A stretch of DNA of 64,000 nucleotides. It comes from Pseudomonas persica (GTDB lineage: Bacteria > Pseudomonadota > Gammaproteobacteria > Pseudomonadales > Pseudomonadaceae). This document shows positions 16,411 to 23,859 of the stretch, piece after piece (the first letter of the stretch is position 1; each line of letters opens with the position of its first letter). The stretch is taken from contig NZ_OLKL01000011.1 of assembly GCF_900291015.1 (NCBI RefSeq), forward strand, positions 62,001-126,000, in the 5' to 3' direction. Both the position numbers and the translations under genes were made by a program. The notes beneath the pieces are model-generated. The model was not told the origin of the DNA. It ran no database searches and worked only from the letters and a program-made list of their open reading frames with translations.

Positions 16411-17046
16411 ATGCCGCGCCGTCCCTGGCTGACTGGCATGGCCGTGCTGGGCTGGTTGGGCCTGACCGTGCAGGTGTACCTGGTGCTGCTGGCGCGTTGG
16501 CAGGAACAGGCCAGCCTGGTTGGCGGCCTGATCAATGTGTTCGGGTATTTCACCGTATTGACCAATACCCTGGTGGCAACGGTGCTCAGTTATGCGGCGT
16601 TCGGCTGGGAGGGCCGGGCCAAGCGCTTTTTCCTGTCGCCTTCGGTGAGTTCCGCGGTGGCCGCCAGCATCGTGCTGGTGGCATTGGCCTACAGCGTGCT
16701 GTTGCGTCACTTGTGGCAACCGCAGGGCTGGCAATGGTTGGCGGACGAGTTGCTGCACGATGTGATGCCTGTGTTGTATGCCTTGTACTGGTGGTACGAG
16801 GTGCCCAAGGGCAGGCTTCGGCTATGGCACTTGCTGGCGTGGGCAGTGTACCCGGCGGGGTATTTTGCCTACGCGCTGTGGCGGGGGAGCGAGATTGGCG
16901 TGTATGCCTACCCGTTCATCGATGTGGCGAGCCTGGGGTATGGGCAGGTGTTGCTCAATGCCCTGGGGGTGCTGGCGGGGTTCTGGGGGATTGGGCTGGT
17001 GTTGCTGGGGCTGGATCGGTGGCGCGGAGTGCACAGATTGGCTTAG
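16411..17046 (+). CDS. Pr6Pr family integral membrane protein
   Basis: 211 residues with six predicted membrane helices (starting MAVLGWLGLTVQVYLVLLA and ending LLNALGVLAGFWGIGLVLLGL). The conserved pieces GGLINVFGYFTVLTNTLVA and the charged HDVMPVLYALYWW motif are typical of the Pr6Pr family, whose function is unknown. It starts one base after the VF530-type gene and is probably co-translated with it. Confidence 0.8.
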   Translation: MPRRPWLTGMAVLGWLGLTVQVYLVLLARWQEQASLVGGLINVFGYFTVLTNTLVATVLSYAAFGWEGRAKRFFLSPSVSSAVAASIVLVALAYSVLLRHLWQPQGWQWLADELLHDVMPVLYALYWWYEVPKGRLRLWHLLAWAVYPAGYFAYALWRGSEIGVYAYPFIDVASLGYGQVLLNALGVLAGFWGIGLVLLGLDRWRGVHRLA

Positions 17047-17358
17047 CCTGTGCTGGCCCTATCGCCGGCAAGCCAGCTCTCATAGAACTGCACATAACTC
17101 GTTGAATTAGCAGGGCCCCTGTGGGAGCGGCTTTAGCCGCGAACACCGGCGCAGCCGGTGCCATGCACCGCGTTGGATTCTTCGCGGCTAAAGCCGCTCC
17201 CACAGGATGCAGGACCGCTTGCGAATTCAGTTCTCTATGCGACAGCGCAGCCCAAAGGGCTGGGCCATCTCCCACAGGTACCCCACAGTTTTCGAGGGCT
17301 GTGCAATTCCTGTGGGCGCTGGCTTGCCGGCGATAGGGCCGGGGCAGGCAACGAGCGA
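17047..17358. repeat. REP/REPIN cluster with 203-bp block shared with 25700-25903
   Basis: The whole 312-base gap is repeat-derived. Bases 17076-17278 are almost identical to 25700-25903 (two substitutions and one 1-base indel seen by eye). The block holds a REPIN with GCGGCTTTAGCCGC cores, a short CACCGGCGCAGCCGGTG hairpin, and a non-palindromic stretch around GCGAATTCAGTTCTC. Another REP-like hairpin (GCTGGCTTGCCGGCGAT) flanks it on each side. It separates convergent genes. Confidence 0.88.
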
Positions 17359-18120
17359 TTACTCGTCGTCCGCCGTCCCGTCGGCCCGCCAGTAGGCCAC
17401 AGCCTTCAGCGCATCTTCAGGCACGCCTTTCTCCAGCAACAGCGCCTTGGCCTGGCGGGTCAGGGCTTTTTCCAGCGCCACCCAGCCGTACAACCGGCCT
17501 TGCGGCAAGGTCAGGTTCTTCACCAGTGCCAGCAAGTCTTCCTGTTGGCGACGTACCCAGATCACCTCCACCTGTGCCTTGCTCGGCAGTGGCTGGCGTT
17601 CCTGCTCGTCTTCGATCTGGATAACCGCCAGCACCTGGCGGCCTGCGGGCAATTCCTCCAGCCGGCGGCCAATCGCCGGAATGGCGGTTTCGTCACCAAT
17701 CAGCAGGTAGCTGTCGAAGATGTCCGGCACCACCATCGAAGCCCGCGGCCCAGCGATGTCCAGGGTTTGCCCGGGCGCGGCCTGGGCGGCCCAGGTGGAG
17801 GCAGGGCCATCGCCGTGCAGCACGAAGTCGATGTCCAACTCATTGGCCACCAGATCAATGCGCCGTGGCGTGTATTCGCGCATGGTTGGCCGTACGCCAC
17901 CGTCCCGCCCCAGATTCCGAGCCTCGATGGCCAGCTGTTGCTCCGGGGTTTCGGCGAACAGCAGCTTGATATGGTCGTCGCTGCCCACGCTGGTGAAACC
18001 TTGCAGCTCTGCCCCTCCCAGGGTGATACGGCGCATGCGCGGGGTCAGTTCGGTGACCCGCAGCACCTGCAGGCGGCGTTGGCGGATCTCGTGGTTGACG
18101 CGGTGAATGGTGTCACTCAT
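17359..18120 (-). CDS. siderophore-interacting flavoprotein (ferric reductase, YqjH/ViuB-like)
   Basis: 253-residue FAD/NAD(P)H oxidoreductase of the siderophore-interacting protein family, expected to reduce ferric siderophore in the cytoplasm to release iron. It has an FAD-binding barrel with LTPRMRRITLGG (about 21-32) and REYTPRRID (the RxYTxR flavin motif, about 78), then an NAD-binding domain, and the family C-terminus VAYWRADG. Its ATG lies 8 bases inside the end of the PadR-type regulator gene, so the pair is one operon. The combination of this enzyme with a PadR regulator matches E. coli YqjH/YqjI. Confidence 0.9.
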   Translation of the reverse strand: MSDTIHRVNHEIRQRRLQVLRVTELTPRMRRITLGGAELQGFTSVGSDDHIKLLFAETPEQQLAIEARNLGRDGGVRPTMREYTPRRIDLVANELDIDFVLHGDGPASTWAAQAAPGQTLDIAGPRASMVVPDIFDSYLLIGDETAIPAIGRRLEELPAGRQVLAVIQIEDEQERQPLPSKAQVEVIWVRRQQEDLLALVKNLTLPQGRLYGWVALEKALTRQAKALLLEKGVPEDALKAVAYWRADGTADDE

Positions 18121-18658
18121 GCGGTGTCTCCCTGACAGGTTCGGCCGGCCCGGAAGCGATGGCCTTGGCGGTGTGGTTGAGCAGGTCGCGGACCCGCTCG
18201 ATTTCTTCCGGTGTCCAGCGGCCGCTGTGCATGTGGAGTGCGTGGCGCAAGTTGCCGACCGCTTCATGAATCTCTGGCGGGCGGTCGTGGCCGCGCAGGG
18301 CGCGTTTGCTGACTTCGATGCGCATGCGCACGCCGTCCAGGGCGACGGCCTGTTCGGCCAGGGCGGTGCGGCCGGCTTCGGTGATGGCATAGAGGCGTTT
18401 GCTGCCCTGCACCTGGCCGCTGATCAGCTCGGCCTCCTCGAGGAAGTTGAGGGTGGGGTAGATCACCCCGGGGCTTGGGCTGTAGCTGCCGTCGAACAGG
18501 TTCTCGATCTGGCGGATCAGGTCGTAGCCGTGGCCTGGCTGCTCGGCGAGCAGGGCCAGCATCAGCAGCTTGAGGTCGCCGGGGGCGAAGACGCGTGGGC
18601 CGCGCTCGCCACGGCCGGGGCGCCGCTCAAAGGGGTTATGGGGCGTATGTTCGCGCAT
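18113..18658 (-). CDS. PadR family transcriptional regulator (YqjI-like)
   Basis: 181 residues. The winged-helix PadR domain lies at about 27-100 (LKLLMLALLAEQPGHGYDLIRQIE, SPGVIYPTLNFLEEAELI, KRLYAITEAGRTAL), followed by a helical dimerisation tail. The N-terminus is Arg/His-containing (MREHTPHNPFERRPGRGERGPR), as in E. coli YqjI, which uses its N-terminal segment for metal sensing. It is co-transcribed with the siderophore reductase and sits directly behind two GATATATC palindromes, its likely autoregulatory operator. Metal response is inferred. Confidence 0.88.
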   Translation of the reverse strand: MREHTPHNPFERRPGRGERGPRVFAPGDLKLLMLALLAEQPGHGYDLIRQIENLFDGSYSPSPGVIYPTLNFLEEAELISGQVQGSKRLYAITEAGRTALAEQAVALDGVRMRIEVSKRALRGHDRPPEIHEAVGNLRHALHMHSGRWTPEEIERVRDLLNHTAKAIASGPAEPVRETPHE

Positions 18659-18681
18659 GGGGACAGGGCTCCGTCGTTTGC

Positions 18682-18713
18682 GATATATCGTAAGATATTA
18701 CTCAAGATATATC
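18682..18713. promoter_or_regulatory. probable PadR operator, paired GATATATC palindromes
   Basis: GATATATC occurs at 18682-18689 and again at 18706-18713, with related AGATATTA between them. The pair lies 24-55 bases upstream of the PadR start, and the palindrome and AT-richness contrast with the surrounding GC-rich DNA. Confidence 0.6.
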
Positions 18714-18735
18714 TAAAGACAAGCCCTTAATTGCA

Positions 18736-18748
18736 GATGATTATCATC
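18736..18748. promoter_or_regulatory. Fur-box-like palindrome
   Basis: GATGATTATCATC contains the full 11-base core ATGATAATCAT of the Fur consensus on the minus strand; the outer four bases on each side do not match. It is about 80 bases upstream of the PadR-reductase operon and touches the stop codon of the penicillin-binding protein. Confidence 0.6.
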
Positions 18749-21700
18749 TAGTTATTCGATGCGTCCCCTTGTGGCGTCGCTGTGTGCACCGCCACCTGCG
18801 GCGGTTTGCACTCATTCGGATTGCCGGGCTGCAGGTATGGCATGAGGATCGGTGCCATGCCCTTGAGTACCTGCACCGGCAGCGCCGAGGTGAACTTGAA
18901 GGCCTCCGCCGAGCGCCCCGGCACGAACGCGGTCAAGGTGCCGAAGTGGTTGTCACCGAGGAAGAACACGAAGGTGGCGGTACGGTTCAGCGAGCGCGAG
19001 CCGATGAGCCGGCCGCCGGCACCAAAGCTTTCGATGCGGTTGTCACCGGTACCGGTCTTGCCGCCCATCACCAGTGGCGTGCCGTCCTGCAGCTTGAAAC
19101 TGCCGGAAATACGCCGTGCGGTGCCCGCATCCACTACCTGCGACATGGCGCCTTTGAGGGCGCGCGCCACTTCGACCGGCAGAATCCGCACACCCCGGTC
19201 CGGGTCGCTGACCAGCTTGGTCTCGTAGGGCGTGTTGGCCGCGAAGTGCAGGGTGTCGATCCGCAAGGTCGGCAGGCGCACGCCGTCGTTCTGGATGATG
19301 CCAACCAGTTCGGACAGGGCGGCAGGGCGGTCGCCGGAGCTGCCGATGGCGGTGGCCAGCGAGGGCACCAGGTGGTCGAATGGATAGCCCACGCGCTTCC
19401 AGCGCTGGTGAATGTCGAGGAACGCTTCGATCTCGACCATGGTGCGAATGCGGCTGTCACGGGCGCCCTGGTGGCGGCTCTTGAACAGCCAGCCGTATAC
19501 CTCCTGGCGCTCGAAGCGGCTGGCATTGACCATTTCGGTCAAGGTCGAACCGGGGTTCTTCAGCAAGTAACCGAGCAGCCACAAGTCCAGCGGGTGAACC
19601 TTGGCGATGTAGCCCTGGTCGGGCAGGTCGTACTTGCCCGGGCCATAGGCGTCGTACATCTCCGACAGACGGCCATCGGTCAGTTTGCCCAGGACGATCT
19701 TGTCACCCTTGAGGTGGGCGCGGACGAAGGCGTTGAAGGTCTCCTGGCCTGCCTCGGGGAACAGGTAGCGGTGCACGGCTGCCAACCGTTGCGGGGTCAC
19801 GCGCATGCTGTCGAGGAAGGTGTCCAGGCGCTGCTGTGAGGTCTTGCGCTGGTATTTCTTCCAGAAACGCAGCAGGTAGTTGGTGCCTTCCTTGTCAGCG
19901 AAACGGGCCAGGTATTCCTGGCGGCGCGGGTCGGCGTCGTCCTTGAGCAGCGGCACGCGGTTGTACGGCTGCTGGTAGGTCACGTAGCGCACCAGGTCGC
20001 GCATCAGGCGGATGAACGGCAGGTTGATCGACTCGCGCAACGCATCCTTGAGGGTTGGGTTGCGGCTGTTGTCCTCCTTGCGAAAGTTGTTGAACACGTG
20101 CATGCCGCCGCCGGTGAAGAAGGCTTCGCCGGTGTTGGCCGAATACTTGCGCTCCAGCGCCGCATCGAGCATGGCGTCCAGGCTCTGGTTCTTGCTGTTC
20201 TGTGCCAGCCATTCCAGCGACCACTGGCTGATGCGGTCGAGTTCGGCGACTTCGACTTTCTTCAATTCGGCAGCAGGCTTGCCGGCGTACTTGTCGTGCA
20301 GCTCGGCGATGATCTCCAGGTAGGTGGTGAGCACCCGCAACTTGGCGGTGGAGCCCAGCTCCAGCTTGCTGCCTTCGTTGATGTCGAAGGGCTGGTCGGT
20401 GCTGTCGGTCTGCACCCGCACCCGCGAGCCGTCGGCGGTGCGCTCGAACAAGGTGAAGCTGTAGCTCACCTGGTCGGTGGTCTTGGCCGTGAGCAGGCGT
20501 TCGCCGATCAGGCCGATCTGCGCCGCGAATTCCGGGTCGGCAAGGTTTTTCAGGTACTGGCTGACTTGCAGTTGCAGGTCGGACTGCAGGGTACTGGTGG
20601 CCGACACGTCGAGCCGGTCGAGGTCGTACAGCGGGCGGTTGAGCATGGCAGCCAGGCGGTTGCGTGCCAGGCTGATGCCCTTGTTGGTGATGATCGGCAC
20701 GATGGTCGGTTGCGCCACCCAGTCGCGGTATACCGCCTTGCTGGCCAGTGCTGCGTCGGCCAGTGGCTGCTCGATGACCTTGTTGGCGGCCAGCACGCGG
20801 ATGTGCGCGTCAGTCAGTTCGGCCAGCTCGACCCGGCCCTTGGACAGGTAGTGTGACGGTCGGCGCTGGGCAATCATCAGCGACAGCACCTGGCGTAGGG
20901 CCAGGCCGCGTGCGGCCATGCTCTCGGGGTCGCTGGCGGTAGAGCTCAGTGCCTGGTTGACCTGATCGAAATCGGCGCCGTACCACACCCGCAGGCCTTC
21001 GGCCATGCCGTGCACTTCGCCATGCCCAGGCACTGCCGACAGCGGCACGCTGTTGAGGTAGTCCCGCACGATGCGCTGGCGCGCCTCGGTGGTGTCGGGG
21101 CCGCCCTGGTAGGCGCGCACGCTGGCGGAAATCATCTGGCGGATCTTCTCGGCGCCGGACACGGTCAGGCCGTCCGGGGAATGGCGGTACTTTTCCAGTT
21201 GTGTGGCCAGGGTACTGCCGCCAGCGGACTGGCCGGGCAAGGCCAGGTACTTGGCTACCTGGCTATAGGCGGCCTTGGCGAAGCGCGGCCAGTCCACGGC
21301 CGGGTTGTTGCGCGGGTCCTTGGTGTCGAGCAGGTCGCGGTTCTCGATGAACAGCAGGCTGTTGACGATCACCGGCGGGATCGCCGCAAAGTCCGGGTAC
21401 AGGTGTTGCGGGTAGTTGTACTGGTACAGCATGTCGCCGCGACAGTCGGTGATCGACAGGCCAGCCTGGATTTTCTCGATATAGGGGGCGAACAGCCCAT
21501 GATCGACGTAGTTCATCAACGCCGGCGAGAACCTCACCTGCTCGCTGATCAGATAGTCGCGTTTGAGCAGGCGCGGCAGGAACTCGCCCAGGGCACTGTA
21601 GCCCAGGCGTTTGTCGAACGGCCCTTCACCGGGGTAGACGATGGCATCACTGGGGCCTGGTTGCAGCGAATAGGTGAGGGTGGTGGCCAGTTTGCTGAAT

Positions 21701-21897
21701 TCCCGCGACTGCAGGTTGGAGGTGCGGAATTCGTCATACGCAGCGAAGCCGATGGCCACCAGCGCCACCAGCAGGATGAGGATGATCAGCCGCCACCATA
21801 GCCGACGCTGACGGGGGGATTCGGGTTGTGGCGTCTCGGCCGGAGGTCTCTCGGGTGCTTCCGTTCTGCTTGGTTCCGATTGCCACAGTGCGCCCAT
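18748..21897 (-). CDS. class A penicillin-binding protein with divergent glycosyltransferase domain
   Basis: 1049-residue bifunctional peptidoglycan synthase candidate anchored by one membrane helix (LIILILLVALVAIGFAAY, about 36-53). The GT51 domain is at about 170-300, with VNSLLFIENRDL and GGSTLATQLEKY. The transpeptidase has Ser-x-x-Lys in GSTAKLRV (Ser about 514), the SxN-like ESINLPF and KTGTGD near 947. The glycosyltransferase motifs depart from the usual: EDRxF is ENRDL, and the RKxxE motif reads EKIRQM. It is also larger than PBP1a/1b, with an extra about 200 residues between SxN and KTG (YLLRFWKKYQRKTSQQRL...). Transpeptidase activity looks intact; glycosyltransferase activity is uncertain. 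Single gene. Confidence 0.88.
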   Translation of the reverse strand: MGALWQSEPSRTEAPERPPAETPQPESPRQRRLWWRLIILILLVALVAIGFAAYDEFRTSNLQSREFSKLATTLTYSLQPGPSDAIVYPGEGPFDKRLGYSALGEFLPRLLKRDYLISEQVRFSPALMNYVDHGLFAPYIEKIQAGLSITDCRGDMLYQYNYPQHLYPDFAAIPPVIVNSLLFIENRDLLDTKDPRNNPAVDWPRFAKAAYSQVAKYLALPGQSAGGSTLATQLEKYRHSPDGLTVSGAEKIRQMISASVRAYQGGPDTTEARQRIVRDYLNSVPLSAVPGHGEVHGMAEGLRVWYGADFDQVNQALSSTASDPESMAARGLALRQVLSLMIAQRRPSHYLSKGRVELAELTDAHIRVLAANKVIEQPLADAALASKAVYRDWVAQPTIVPIITNKGISLARNRLAAMLNRPLYDLDRLDVSATSTLQSDLQLQVSQYLKNLADPEFAAQIGLIGERLLTAKTTDQVSYSFTLFERTADGSRVRVQTDSTDQPFDINEGSKLELGSTAKLRVLTTYLEIIAELHDKYAGKPAAELKKVEVAELDRISQWSLEWLAQNSKNQSLDAMLDAALERKYSANTGEAFFTGGGMHVFNNFRKEDNSRNPTLKDALRESINLPFIRLMRDLVRYVTYQQPYNRVPLLKDDADPRRQEYLARFADKEGTNYLLRFWKKYQRKTSQQRLDTFLDSMRVTPQRLAAVHRYLFPEAGQETFNAFVRAHLKGDKIVLGKLTDGRLSEMYDAYGPGKYDLPDQGYIAKVHPLDLWLLGYLLKNPGSTLTEMVNASRFERQEVYGWLFKSRHQGARDSRIRTMVEIEAFLDIHQRWKRVGYPFDHLVPSLATAIGSSGDRPAALSELVGIIQNDGVRLPTLRIDTLHFAANTPYETKLVSDPDRGVRILPVEVARALKGAMSQVVDAGTARRISGSFKLQDGTPLVMGGKTGTGDNRIESFGAGGRLIGSRSLNRTATFVFFLGDNHFGTLTAFVPGRSAEAFKFTSALPVQVLKGMAPILMPYLQPGNPNECKPPQVAVHTATPQGDASNN

Positions 21898-22315
21898 AGT
21901 CTTCTATCCGGCCAGGTATTTTCGTCTTGCTTGTCTGAAGCTTAGACGTTGAGCGGATGAGGTGAAAATTTTGTAAGAGGCGGAGAAAAGTGGTGTAGGG
22001 CTATGCGGCTTTGGTGTGGGTTTCTTCGTAGGGCGATGTTGCTATGGTGCCCAGGAAATTTTGCGGCCGCCTTGCACCTGAGCGCAGGCAAGCCAGCTCC
22101 TGCAGGGCCCGACTTCTCGCCAAATTTCTGCATATATACAGTGAAAAAACCTACAACGGTCTTCCTATACTGCTCGCCCCTTCGACCTGCCGGGCGCTCT
22201 ATTCCGGCACACGGGCCTGCCCACAAAGCCAGCCCGGCAAACCAACGCCACGCCTATCGGCCTGGACGGTGCTGCACGAAGGTCAAATCCAATAACAAAA
22301 TGAGGTTGTATTGCT
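21898..22315. other. proY upstream region, no gene seen
   Basis: 418 bases between divergent genes. It holds an imperfect REP-like palindrome at about 22080-22112 (GCAGGCAAGCCAGCTCCTGC), a possible -10 TATACT at 22166-22171, and the Crc/Hfq-type A-rich motif next to the proY ribosome site. No frame looks coding. Confidence 0.6.
22291..22298 (+). promoter_or_regulatory. Crc/Hfq catabolite-repression target upstream of proY
   Basis: AATAACAA fits the AAYAAYAA motif bound by Hfq with Crc in Pseudomonas. It sits just 5' of the TGAGG ribosome site (22301-22305) of the permease, the position where binding blocks translation. Confidence 0.6.
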
Positions 22316-23734
22316 ATGTCAGTCGGCAACCACCCTGCCCACGGCCAGGCCACTGAAGGCGGCCCGCTCAAGCGTGAACTGGGCGAACGGCACATCCGCC
22401 TGATGGCGCTGGGCGCCTGTATCGGTGTCGGTCTTTTCCTCGGTTCGGCCAAGGCCATCGAAATGGCCGGCCCCGCCATCATGCTGTCCTATATCATCGG
22501 CGGCCTGGCCATTCTGGTGATCATGCGCGCCCTTGGCGAAATGGCCGTGCACAATCCTGTGGCGGGCTCGTTCAGCCGTTATGCCCAGGACTACCTCGGC
22601 CCGCTGGCGGGCTTCCTTACCGGCTGGAACTACTGGTTCCTGTGGTTGGTGACCTGCGTTGCCGAAATCACCGCAGTGGCCATCTACATGGGTATCTGGT
22701 TTCCCGATGTACCGCGCTGGATCTGGGCCCTGGCGGCGCTGGGGAGCATGGGTGCGGTCAACCTGGTGGCAGTGAAAGCCTTTGGTGAATTCGAATTCTG
22801 GTTCGCCCTGATCAAGATTGTCACCATCATCGCCATGGTCCTTGGCGGCATCGGCATCATTGCCTTTGGCTTCGGCAATGACGGCGTGGCAATGGGTATC
22901 TCCAACCTGTGGAGCAACGGCGGCTTCATGCCCAACGGCGTGACCGGTGTGCTGATGTCGCTGCAGATGGTGATGTTCGCCTACCTGGGCGTGGAAATGA
23001 TCGGCCTGACTGCCGGTGAAGCACGCAACCCACAAAAGACCATTCCGCAGGCCATCGGCTCGGTGTTCTGGCGCATTCTGCTGTTCTATGTCGGTGCGCT
23101 GTTCGTGATCCTGTCGATCTACCCGTGGAGCGAAATCGGCAGCCAGGGTAGCCCGTTCGTCATGACCTTCGAGCGCCTCGGCATCAAGACCGCCGCCGGT
23201 ATCATCAACTTCGTGGTCATCACTGCAGCGCTGTCGTCGTGCAACGGTGGCATCTTCAGCACCGGGCGCATGCTCTACAGCCTGGCGCAGAACGGCCAGG
23301 CCCCGGCGGCCTTCGCTCGCACCTCGAAGAACGGCGTGCCGCGCAATGCGCTGCTGCTGTCGATCGGCGCGCTGCTGCTGGGCGTACTGGCCAACTATCT
23401 GGTGCCGGAGAAGGTCTTCGTCTGGGTTACCTCGATCGCCACCTTTGGTGCGATCTGGACCTGGGTGATGATCCTGCTGGCGCAGCTGAAGTTCCGCGCC
23501 GGCCTCAGCGCCACTGAGCGCAAGGCTCTGAAGTACCGCATGTGGCTGTGGCCGCTGAGCTCGTACCTGGCGCTGGCCTTCCTGGTGCTGGTGGTCGGCT
23601 TGATGGCGTACTTCGAGGATACCCGTGTGGCGCTGTACATCGGCCCGGCGTTCCTGGTGCTGCTGACGGTGTTGTACTACGCCTTGCGCCTGGCGCCGAA
23701 AGAAATGCAGGGTGTGGCGAATACCGCTTCCTGA
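22316..23734 (+). CDS. proY: amino acid permease, ProY-type (APC family)
   Basis: 472-residue inner-membrane proton symporter with twelve predicted helices. The APC/AAT family start LKRELGERHIRLMALGACIGVGLFLGSAKAIEMAGPA and the later GEARNPQKTIPQAI and TGRMLYSLAQNGQAP are diagnostic of the AAT group (ProY, AroP, PheP, GabP). ProY is the best match by overall sequence, giving proline or histidine as the likely substrate; specificity cannot be proved from sequence. The gene is monocistronic, ended by a 31-bp inverted repeat, and has a Crc/Hfq target at its ribosome site, so catabolite repression is expected. Confidence 0.85.
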   Translation: MSVGNHPAHGQATEGGPLKRELGERHIRLMALGACIGVGLFLGSAKAIEMAGPAIMLSYIIGGLAILVIMRALGEMAVHNPVAGSFSRYAQDYLGPLAGFLTGWNYWFLWLVTCVAEITAVAIYMGIWFPDVPRWIWALAALGSMGAVNLVAVKAFGEFEFWFALIKIVTIIAMVLGGIGIIAFGFGNDGVAMGISNLWSNGGFMPNGVTGVLMSLQMVMFAYLGVEMIGLTAGEARNPQKTIPQAIGSVFWRILLFYVGALFVILSIYPWSEIGSQGSPFVMTFERLGIKTAAGIINFVVITAALSSCNGGIFSTGRMLYSLAQNGQAPAAFARTSKNGVPRNALLLSIGALLLGVLANYLVPEKVFVWVTSIATFGAIWTWVMILLAQLKFRAGLSATERKALKYRMWLWPLSSYLALAFLVLVVGLMAYFEDTRVALYIGPAFLVLLTVLYYALRLAPKEMQGVANTAS

Positions 23735-23744
23735 TCTGAAGTGG

Positions 23745-23855
23745 CCGGGGCCGCTTTGCGGCCCAATCGCGACACAAGGCCGCTCCCACAGGCAATCGCG
23801 CATTCCTGTGGGAGCGGCCTTGTGTCGCGATTGGGCTGCGCAGCAGCCCCGGGGA
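23745..23855. repeat. long inverted repeat between convergent proY and the glutamate-synthase-like gene
   Basis: Arms 23762-23792 and 23805-23835 are perfect 31-base reverse complements (CCCAATCGCGACACAAGGCC...). The loop is 12 bases. This is a different REP subclass (GGCCGCTCCCACAGG type) from the GCGGGTTTACCCGC elements; the same type appears at 52952-53033. Probable bidirectional transcript end. Confidence 0.9.
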
Positions 23856-23859
23856 TCTA

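Noticed and set aside
17047..17358. Possible CRISPR array or IS remnant
   Set aside because: Repeats are palindromic REP/REPIN elements with variable spacing, no regular spacers, no transposase or cas genes.
21898..22315. Possible small RNA gene upstream of proY
   Set aside because: No convincing promoter-terminator pair; only a weak -10 and an imperfect REP-like hairpin. Left as intergenic.
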